Positions 1 to 3,303 of a stretch of DNA of 5,366 bases are shown piece by piece. The DNA is taken from contig JAGGUF010000026.1 in assembly GCA_021158595.1 (NCBI GenBank), positions 1-5,366 of the forward strand, read 5' to 3'. Origin of the DNA: a bacterium (GTDB lineage: Bacteria; Patescibacteriota; Minisyncoccia; Minisyncoccales; GCA-002788555). Position 1 is the first letter of the stretch. Each line of letters opens with the position of its first letter. The position numbers were made by a program, and so were the translations under genes. Under the pieces are notes generated by a model. That model ran no database searches. It saw only the letters and a list, made by a program, of their open reading frames with translations, and was not told where the DNA came from.

Positions 1-438
1 GGTGGTAAATGTCTTGGTGCGGCACCTGTCATTGAGCCTCCTAAACCTCAGGGTCCCAACCAGTGCTGTCTTTTAAATCATAAACTTACTGATGTTGATC
101 CTGCCTGTGATAAAGGAGTTGTTGTGGGCCCAAGTGATGCTCGGTGGTGCGATGTTAACAGAGATGGAGAAAGAGATAGTATTGATGCTGAAACCGTTAA
201 GTGGGGGACTTGCTGTTTTTTGGATTCTTTGTATAATGTATCTGATTGGATATTTATCATATTTTTCCCTTTGGCAGTTGTGGTTTTTGGGGTTGCGGGC
301 GCTTTGTTTGTCTTTTCTGGTGGTGAGCCTGAGAAGGTAAAAAAGGCAAGAGATATTCTTTTTTGGGGAATTGTGGGTTTAAGTATTGTCCTTTTTGCCA
401 AAATAATTCCTGCTATCGTTAAAGCGATTATTGGTTAG
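1..438 (+). CDS. VirB2/TrbC-like pilin with Cys-rich ectodomain, 5'-truncated
   Basis: The frame is open from base 1 to a TAG stop, giving 145 visible residues; the start and any signal peptide lie upstream of the window. The visible part has a short Pro-rich stretch, a polar ectodomain with six cysteines shared with the next gene (plus one private cysteine at residue 4), and two hydrophobic helices separated by a short positively charged turn (SGG-EPEKVKKAR). Two helices joined by 'SGG.PEKVKKA' is the usual look of the small VirB2/TrbC-type pilins of Patescibacteria type IV secretion-like systems. The positive turn suggests that loop is cytoplasmic and both ends face outward. A DxNxDGxxxxxD loop (bases 151-186) sits in the ectodomain. 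The next gene is a gapless paralogue. The fold class is fairly well supported, but the actual function (pilus subunit, surface or secretion protein) is inference. An internal GTG/ATG start would cut the ectodomain and is unlikely. Confidence 0.75.
   Translation, partial: GGKCLGAAPVIEPPKPQGPNQCCLLNHKLTDVDPACDKGVVVGPSDARWCDVNRDGERDSIDAETVKWGTCCFLDSLYNVSDWIFIIFFPLAVVVFGVAGALFVFSGGEPEKVKKARDILFWGIVGLSIVLFAKIIPAIVKAIIG
151..186 (+). other. Calcium-binding-like DxNxDG loop in pilin paralogue 1
   Basis: Twelve codons directly after a Trp-Cys pair encode D-V-N-R-D-G-E-R-D-S-I-D. Acidic or amide residues fall at loop positions 1, 3, 5, 9 and 12 with Gly at 6, as in EF-hand and dockerin type I calcium loops. 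Only one such loop is present, whereas true dockerins have two. Calcium binding is inferred from the pattern alone. Confidence 0.55.
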
Positions 439-481
439 CGCAAAGCGTGAAGCGAGAAATCCCTCCCCCACCTAAGGGGTG

Positions 482-495
482 AAGTAGGAAGTAGG
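482..495. repeat. AAGTAGG heptamer array, two units
   Basis: Two tandem AAGTAGG units. The same array has four units in the second gap and four, one of them variant, in the third and fourth gaps. Confidence 0.85.
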
Positions 496-517
496 AATTT
501 CCCCTCCCCCACCTATA

Positions 518-544
518 CCTCCCCCTCCCAAAGGGAGGGGGAGG
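518..544. repeat. Hairpin, 12-bp perfect stem, AAA loop
   Basis: Left arm CCTCCCCCTCCC and its exact complement flank a 3-base AAA loop. No run of T follows on either strand, so it is not a canonical intrinsic terminator, although such a stable stem could still pause polymerase or protect an mRNA 3' end. Confidence 0.9.
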
Positions 545-570
545 ATTTAGGAGGGGGTTAATTGGGGAAG

Positions 571-630
571 AAAATTCCTATCCCCCACCTTAATCCTCCC
601 CCTTCCCAAAGGGAAGGGGGAGGATTGGGG
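571..630. repeat. 60-base conserved core, copy 1 (one change)
   Basis: Same sequence as 1383-1442, 2920-2979 and 5157-5216 except A for G in the 'CCTTARTCC' stretch. All four copies have the same orientation. The core contains a 'TTCCTATCCCCCACCTTA' lead-in followed by the C-rich/G-rich hairpin. Confidence 0.9.
592..626. repeat. Hairpin, 16-bp perfect stem, AAA loop
   Basis: Left arm AATCCTCCCCCTTCCC pairs exactly with 611-626 around an AAA loop, the longest perfect stem in the window. The A/G change in the core extends this stem by two pairs compared with the other core copies. The right arm runs into a four-run G-quadruplex pattern (611-635). Confidence 0.9.
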
Positions 631-721
631 GAGGGAGTCCCACCTTTATCCTCACTTTTCTTTAGAGGAGGATTGGGGGAGGGAGGGAGAAATCCTCAAA
701 CCAGATCAAATCAATATATCA

Positions 722-793
722 ATGACCAGGTTTACTATTTTGACCATATTATTGTTTTGCCTTGCCTTAGGCATAGCGCCAGGAGTTTCTGCT
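722..793 (+). other. Predicted Sec signal peptide of pilin paralogue 2
   Basis: Codons 1-24: Met-Thr-Arg, then a hydrophobic Ile/Leu/Phe stretch, a Pro-Gly break and a V-S-A motif before Asp25, fitting signal peptidase I. Cys13 lies inside the hydrophobic core and lacks a lipobox context, so lipoprotein processing is not favoured. Confidence 0.75.
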
Positions 794-1189
794 GATATTC
801 ATGGTCCTAATGAGTGCTGTTTTTTAGACCACGATTTAACTGATGTAGATAGCAATTGCCAAGCAGGGATGATAGTAGGGCCTCAACGACCGAAATGGTG
901 CGATCCGGATGGCGATGGAACCTTTAATACGCCTGACGCTTATTCTCAGAGATGGGCTACCTGCTGCTTTTTAGATTCTGTCTATACTGTTTCGGACTGG
1001 CTTTTTATGGCATTTATTGCCCTGACCCTGATTATGTTTGGAATAGCAGGTTATCTCTTTCTTTTTTCCGGTGGTGCTCCTTCTAATATCGAAAAGTCAA
1101 GAAATTTCCTCATTTGGGGAATAGTGGCCCTTGCTCTTGTTCTTTTATCAAAGGTAATACCAGCAATAATTAAGGGAATTGTGAGTTAG
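722..1189 (+). CDS. VirB2/TrbC-like pilin with signal peptide and Cys-rich, calcium-loop ectodomain
   Basis: 155 residues, complete. Residues 1-24 look like a Sec signal peptide (Arg3, a hydrophobic core, cleavage after V-S-A). Residues 25-93 form a polar ectodomain with cysteines at 32, 33, 46, 60, 81 and 82 and a DPDGDG calcium-type loop at 61-72. Residues 94-115 and about 129-150 are two membrane helices joined by a short turn (SGGAPSNIEKSR). The two-helix part matches the VirB2/TrbC-like pilins common in Patescibacteria; the extended ectodomain makes this larger than a typical mature VirB2. Known VirB2-like pilins have a cytoplasmic turn and outward-facing ends, which would place the Cys-rich part outside. 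It aligns without gaps to the preceding gene. The ATG is chosen because it gives the signal peptide directly and there is no in-frame start in the AT-rich leader; no clear Shine-Dalgarno sequence precedes it. Partners and export machinery are not in view. Confidence 0.85.
   Translation: MTRFTILTILLFCLALGIAPGVSADIHGPNECCFLDHDLTDVDSNCQAGMIVGPQRPKWCDPDGDGTFNTPDAYSQRWATCCFLDSVYTVSDWLFMAFIALTLIMFGIAGYLFLFSGGAPSNIEKSRNFLIWGIVALALVLLSKVIPAIIKGIVS
902..937 (+). other. Calcium-binding-like DxDxDG loop in pilin paralogue 2
   Basis: Codons 61-72 encode D-P-D-G-D-G-T-F-N-T-P-D at exactly the position of the loop in the first paralogue. Positions 1, 3, 5, 6, 9 and 12 all keep a ligand-type residue or Gly although most other loop residues have changed, which suggests selection on the metal-site positions. 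Confidence 0.6.
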
Positions 1190-1200
1190 GGGTGCAGAAA

Positions 1201-1219
1201 TTCCAATTTTCAATTTCCA
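1201..1219. repeat. AT-rich outer motif, left copy
   Basis: TTCCAATTTTCAATTTCCA lies just outside the left end of repeat copy 2. Its reverse complement matches 1645-1663 at 17 of 19 bases on the other side of the same gap, so it forms an outer inverted repeat around the element. Confidence 0.6.
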
Positions 1220-1231
1220 AATGTCAAAACT

Positions 1232-1259
1232 ACAGCGTGGAGCGTGGAGTGGGAAATCC
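1232..1259. repeat. GGAGCGT-type heptamer array, left end of copy 2
   Basis: Four successive 7-base units: ACAGCGT, GGAGCGT, GGAGTGG, GAAATCC. The GAAATCC unit closes the array in copies 1, 2 and 4. Confidence 0.75.
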
Positions 1260-1278
1260 CACCCCCACCTAAGGCGTG

Positions 1279-1306
1279 AAGTAGGAAGTAGGAAGTAGGA
1301 AGTAGG
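1279..1306. repeat. AAGTAGG heptamer array, four perfect units
   Basis: Four exact tandem AAGTAGG units, the most uniform of the arrays in this window. Confidence 0.95.
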
Positions 1307-1328
1307 AATTTTCCCTCCCCCACCTATG

Positions 1329-1357
1329 TCCTCCCCCTCCCAGAGGGAGAGGGAGGA
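1329..1357. repeat. Hairpin, 13-bp stem with one mismatch
   Basis: Left arm TCCTCCCCCTCCC faces 1345-1357 around an AGA loop. A single A in the right arm (1350) breaks one pair. It is equivalent to the hairpin at 518-544. Confidence 0.85.
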
Positions 1358-1382
1358 TTAAGGAGGGGGTTAATTGGGGAAG

Positions 1383-1442
1383 AAAATTCCTATCCCCCAC
1401 CTTAGTCCTCCCCCTTCCCAAAGGGAAGGGGGAGGATTGGGG
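1383..1442. repeat. 60-base conserved core, copy 2
   Basis: Identical to 2920-2979 and 5157-5216 over all 60 bases and same orientation. Confidence 0.95.
1406..1436. repeat. Core hairpin, 14-bp perfect stem, AAA loop
   Basis: Left arm TCCTCCCCCTTCCC pairs exactly with 1423-1436. Part of the conserved core. Confidence 0.9.
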
Positions 1443-1456
1443 GAGGAGCCTCTCTC

Positions 1457-1519
1457 TATCCTTCCCCTTAGAAAGGAGGATCCCTTCCATATCCTCCCCC
1501 TTAGAAAAAGGAAAGGATT
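1457..1519. repeat. Two 'CCTTAGAAA' modules
   Basis: Modules at 1457-1481 and 1490-1519, each starting TATCCT and centred on CCTTAGAAA, with degenerate flanking arms (CCTCCCCC or CCTTCCCC on the left, GGA-rich on the right). They look like decayed forms of the hairpin at 3062-3091. The number of these modules differs between gaps. Confidence 0.8.
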
Positions 1520-1521
1520 AA

Positions 1522-1576
1522 CCTCCCCCAAATCCTCCCCCTCCCTCTGGGAGGGGGAGGATTAAGGTGGGGGAGG
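1522..1576. repeat. Extended hairpin: 15-bp inner plus 9-bp outer stem
   Basis: Inner left arm AATCCTCCCCCTCCC (1531-1545) pairs exactly with 1549-1563 around TCT. An outer arm CCTCCCCCA (1522-1530) pairs exactly with 1568-1576, leaving a 4-base bulge AAGG. The same two-part structure recurs at 3094-3148. Confidence 0.9.
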
Positions 1577-1582
1577 GATTTT

Positions 1583-1610
1583 CCGCTCCACGCTCCACGC
1601 TTTACGCTAA
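1583..1610. repeat. Inverted heptamer array, right end of copy 2
   Basis: Units CCGCTCC, ACGCTCC, ACGCTTT, ACGCTAA are reverse complements of the GGAGCGT/AAAGCGT units at the left ends of the elements. Confidence 0.8.
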
Positions 1611-1624
1611 ATTTTGTTTTGGTC

Positions 1625-1660
1625 ATTGGAAATTGGATATTAATTGGAAATTGAATATTG
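1625..1660. repeat. AT-rich 18-base tandem pair upstream of nusA
   Basis: ATTGGAAATTGGATATTA (1625-1642) is followed directly by ATTGGAAATTGAATATTG (1643-1660), 16 of 18 bases the same. The second unit is also the inverted partner of 1201-1219. It occupies most of the nusA leader, where the promoter should lie. Confidence 0.75.
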
Positions 1661-1692
1661 GACTTTGGAATTTTGAGTTTAATACCCTAATT

Positions 1693-2844
1693 ATGCAACA
1701 GCTTGATTTAAAAACCCTTTCTTTGGTTATCGGACAGATCGCTGAAGAAAAAGGCATTCCTCAGGAGAAGGTCATTGAGGTCATTGAGATGGCTTTGGCT
1801 TCTGCTTATAAGAAAGATTACGGTAGGAAAGAGGAAAAATATAGAGCAAGATTTAATAAAGAGACCGGCAAGGTTGACTTTTTCTTGGTAAAAAAGGTAG
1901 TGGATGAAGGTATGCTCTTAAAAGAAGGTGAGAAAGAAGAGAAGTCCTTACCAGAAGGGCAAAAGAAACTCAAGTTCAATCCTTATCGCCATATAATGAT
2001 AAATGAAGTCCCAAAGATTAGATCCAAAATCTCTTACCTAAACGCTAAACCCTTTACCTCAAACGCCAAAATAAACCCTGGTGATGAGATTGAACTTTCT
2101 TTACCAAAGCCTGAAAAATTTGGCCGCATTGCCGCCCAGACAGCAAAACAGGTGCTTTTGCAAAAAATAAAGGAAACAGAAAAAGAAATAACCTTTACTG
2201 AATTCAGTCGAAGAGAAGGAGAGATCTTGTCAGGGATTATTCAAAGAAAAGAGGGAGAGACAGTTTTTGTGGATCTTGGTCGGGCTGTAGGTATCCTTCT
2301 AAAAGAGGAGCAAATTCCAAATGAGTTTTATAAGATTGGCAGTCGGATGAGGTTTTATCTCTTAAAGGTAAAGGAGGCTCCCCGTGGTCCTGAGATTTAC
2401 TTATCCCGGGCTCATCCAAAATTTCTCTCTAAACTGTTTGAGATTGAGGTTCCAGAGATATCCAGTGGAACAGTGGAAATAAAATCAGTTGCCAGAGAGC
2501 CTGGTTTTCGTTCCAAAATTGCTGTTGCCTCAAAAGAAGAAGGGGTAGATCCGGTAGGAAGCTGCGTGGGCGCAAAAGGGACGAGGGTGAATGCAGTAAT
2601 GCAGGAATTAGGAAGAGAAAAAATAGACATTATTTTATGGGACAAGGATCCAAAAAGGTTTATTGAAAACGCTCTTGCTCCAGCCAAGGCTTGTAAGGTA
2701 AAAATCGAGAAGAACAAGGCGATAGTAGAGGTGCCCAAAGATCAACTCTCTTTGGCAATTGGTAAAAATGGCCAAAACGTCCGTCTTGCCTCTGAACTTA
2801 CCGGCTGGAAGATAGATGTGATAGAAGCAAAACAAGAAAAATGA
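1693..2844 (+). CDS. nusA: Transcription termination/antitermination factor NusA
   Basis: 383 residues. NusA binds RNA polymerase and nascent RNA and modulates pausing, termination and antitermination. Order: N-terminal polymerase-binding domain (about 1-172, including a charged insert around 70-130 that I associate with Patescibacteria NusA), S1 domain (about 175-242, GEILSGIIQRK to YLSRAHP), KH1 (about 243-315, GAKG at 293-296 within DPVGSCVGAKGTRV) and KH2 (about 320-380, GKNG at 357-360 within AIGKNGQNVRLAS). It ends after KH2 with no acidic C-terminal repeats, the normal form outside gammaproteobacteria. The frame is open back to 1567, but those extra 42 codons read through repeat sequence. 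The ATG at 1693 gives the normal N-terminus (MQQLDLKTLSLVIGQIAEEK). No Shine-Dalgarno sequence is evident. A 7-codon imperfect duplication lies at 2029-2070. The usual neighbours rimP and infB are not in view. Confidence 0.97.
   Translation: MQQLDLKTLSLVIGQIAEEKGIPQEKVIEVIEMALASAYKKDYGRKEEKYRARFNKETGKVDFFLVKKVVDEGMLLKEGEKEEKSLPEGQKKLKFNPYRHIMINEVPKIRSKISYLNAKPFTSNAKINPGDEIELSLPKPEKFGRIAAQTAKQVLLQKIKETEKEITFTEFSRREGEILSGIIQRKEGETVFVDLGRAVGILLKEEQIPNEFYKIGSRMRFYLLKVKEAPRGPEIYLSRAHPKFLSKLFEIEVPEISSGTVEIKSVAREPGFRSKIAVASKEEGVDPVGSCVGAKGTRVNAVMQELGREKIDIILWDKDPKRFIENALAPAKACKVKIEKNKAIVEVPKDQLSLAIGKNGQNVRLASELTGWKIDVIEAKQEK
2029..2070 (+). repeat. Imperfect 21-base tandem duplication inside nusA
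   Basis: Codons 113-119 (I-S-Y-L-N-A-K) are followed by codons 120-126 (P-F-T-S-N-A-K). The shared part AAACG(C)YAAA and a one-base-shifted TTACCT point to an old slippage or duplication event that kept the frame. It lies in the variable linker of the N-terminal domain, before the NPGDEI segment. Confidence 0.5.
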
Positions 2845-2876
2845 TCTTCCTTCCTCAACCCAAAACAATTTAGTGC

Positions 2877-2911
2877 AAAGCGTGAAGCGGGAAGCGTGGA
2901 GCGTGGAGGGG
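2877..2911. repeat. GGAGCGT-type heptamer array, left end of copy 3
   Basis: Five 7-base units: AAAGCGT, GAAGCGG, GAAGCGT, GGAGCGT, GGAGGGG. Confidence 0.85.
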
Positions 2912-2919
2912 GAAGGAGG

Positions 2920-2979
2920 AAAATTCCTATCCCCCACCTTAGTCCTCCCCCTTCCCAAAGGGAAGGGGGAGGATTGGGG
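2920..2979. repeat. 60-base conserved core, copy 3
   Basis: Identical to 1383-1442 and 5157-5216 over all 60 bases. Confidence 0.95.
2943..2973. repeat. Core hairpin, 14-bp perfect stem, AAA loop
   Basis: TCCTCCCCCTTCCC (2943-2956) pairs exactly with 2960-2973. The right arm continues into a four-run G-quadruplex pattern (2960-2983). Confidence 0.9.
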
Positions 2980-2994
2980 AGGGAGTCCCACCTC

Positions 2995-3092
2995 TATCCT
3001 CCCCCTTAGAAAGAAGGAGCCCCTCTCTATCCTTCCCCTTAGAAAGGAGGATCCCTTCTATATCCTCCCCCTTAGAAAAAAGGGGGAGGATT
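2995..3092. repeat. Three 'CCTTAGAAA' modules
   Basis: Modules at 2995-3019, 3028-3052 and 3061-3092. The middle one is identical to the 25-base first module of copy 2 (1457-1481). The third has an intact 12-bp stem. Confidence 0.85.
3062..3091. repeat. Hairpin, 12-bp perfect stem, AGAAAA loop
   Basis: ATCCTCCCCCTT (3062-3073) pairs exactly with 3080-3091 around a 6-base loop. This is the intact form of the module that is degenerate elsewhere (1490-1519, 5233-5262, 647-674). Confidence 0.9.
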
Positions 3093-3093
3093 A

Positions 3094-3148
3094 CCTCCCC
3101 CAAATCCTCCCCCTCCCTTTGGGAGGGGGAGGATTAAGGTGGGGGAGG
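3094..3148. repeat. Extended hairpin: 15-bp inner plus 9-bp outer stem
   Basis: Inner arm AATCCTCCCCCTCCC (3103-3117) pairs exactly with 3121-3135 around TTT. Outer arm CCTCCCCCA (3094-3102) pairs exactly with 3140-3148. Same design as 1522-1576. Confidence 0.9.
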
Positions 3149-3155
3149 GGAAATT

Positions 3156-3183
3156 CCTACTTCCTACTTCATAATCCCTACTT
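3156..3183. repeat. Inverted AAGTAGG array with a variant unit
   Basis: On the + strand: CCTACTT, CCTACTT, CATAATC, CCTACTT. The variant unit is at the same relative position as the variant AATTATG in the fourth gap (5060-5066), marking the two arrays as close relatives in inverted orientation. Confidence 0.85.
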
Positions 3184-3209
3184 CACCCCTTAGGTGGGGG
3201 AGGGATTTC

Positions 3210-3230
3210 CCGCTCCACGCTTCACGCTTT
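3210..3230. repeat. Inverted heptamer array, right end of copy 3
   Basis: CCGCTCC, ACGCTTC, ACGCTTT: reverse complements of left-end units. Confidence 0.8.
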
Positions 3231-3267
3231 GTTTTGAATTGGCGTGGTTTTAAGCGCTTTTTACACC

Positions 3268-3295
3268 TTGACTTTAACTCTTAAGAGGTTAAAAT
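3268..3295 (+). promoter_or_regulatory. Sigma-70-like promoter for korA
   Basis: TTGACT (3268-3273), a 16-base spacer, and TAAAAT (3290-3295), each matching the sigma-70 consensus at five of six positions. It lies in the short unique stretch between repeat copy 3 and the gene. Initiation about 7 bases after the -10 box would start the RNA around 3302, next to the ATG at 3304, so the message would have almost no 5' leader. AGAGGT (3284-3289) is too far from the ATG for a standard Shine-Dalgarno sequence and would lie upstream of this start site. Confidence 0.6.
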
Positions 3296-3303
3296 ACACA
3301 TTT

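Larger units (their letters stand above)
439..690. repeat. Composite intergenic repeat, copy 1
   Basis: The element begins right after the TAG stop of the first pilin-like gene and fills most of the 283-base gap. In order it holds two GCG heptamers and a GAAATCC unit (442-462), two AAGTAGG heptamers (482-495), a C-rich/G-rich hairpin (518-544), the 60-base core with its own hairpin (571-630), and one degenerate 'TTAGA' module (647-674). It lacks the inverted right-hand heptamer array found in copies 2 and 3, so it looks truncated on that side. The last about 30 bases before the next ATG (691-721) are AT-rich unique sequence. Short open frames through this block are judged spurious. Confidence 0.9.
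1225..1610. repeat. Composite intergenic repeat, copy 2
   Basis: Order: CAAAACTACAGCGT end sequence (1225-1238, also the terminal repeat of copy 4), heptamers of the GGAGCGT type (1232-1259), four AAGTAGG heptamers (1279-1306), hairpin (1329-1357), 60-base core (1383-1442), two 'CCTTAGAAA' modules (1457-1481, 1490-1519), an extended hairpin (1522-1576) and heptamers in the opposite orientation (1583-1610). The inward-facing outer heptamers make the whole unit roughly palindromic. From the hairpin into the core (1353-1442) it matches copy 1 (541-630) at 88 of 90 bases by hand count. The repeat and the AT-rich leader to 1692 fill the 503-base gap; no gene is supported here. Confidence 0.9.
2877..3230. 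repeat. Composite intergenic repeat, copy 3
   Basis: Order: heptamers (2877-2911), 60-base core (2920-2979), three 'CCTTAGAAA' modules (2995-3019, 3028-3052, 3061-3092), extended hairpin (3094-3148), inverted AAGTAGG array (3156-3183) and inverted GGAGCGT-type array (3210-3230). Here the forward AAGTAGG array and first hairpin are missing on the left, but their inverted counterparts are complete on the right. With the short flanks 2845-2876 and 3231-3303 it fills the 459-base gap between nusA and korA; no gene is supported in it. It starts about 30 bases after the nusA stop. Confidence 0.9.

Noticed and set aside
482..495. GTAG tetranucleotide of classical REP elements
   Set aside because: GTAG occurs within every AAGTAGG unit, but it is not placed at the foot of the hairpins as in REP sequences, so it is not used as evidence of a RAYT link.
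518..544. Intrinsic (Rho-independent) terminator after the first pilin gene
   Set aside because: The stem is strong, but no T-run follows on either strand at this or the other C-rich/G-rich hairpins, so I annotate them as repeat hairpins only.
439..690. CRISPR array
   Set aside because: The repeats are compound modules with no regular unique spacers and no cas genes.
562..795. Open frame through the first repeat into the second pilin gene
   Set aside because: It encodes Pro/Gly-rich repeat translation and then reads the pilin gene in the wrong frame; the same peptide arises wherever the repeat occurs.
1269..1565. Short open frames on both strands inside repeat copy 2
   Set aside because: Low-complexity translation of the hairpins and heptamers (Pro-Leu-Gly-Gly type); no start context and both strands equally open.
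1567..1692. 42-codon N-terminal extension of nusA
   Set aside because: The extension translates the end of repeat copy 2 and the AT-rich tandem pair. NusA homology begins at the ATG at 1693.
2873..3193. 106-codon open frame in repeat copy 3
   Set aside because: It is made wholly of repeat modules, with internal peptide repeats such as ILPLRK that come from the 'CCTTAGAAA' modules; no independent evidence of coding.
3244..3303. 20-codon N-terminal extension of korA
   Set aside because: It covers the promoter region, and the gamma domain normally starts just before the GGAAGQG motif, which the ATG at 3304 provides.
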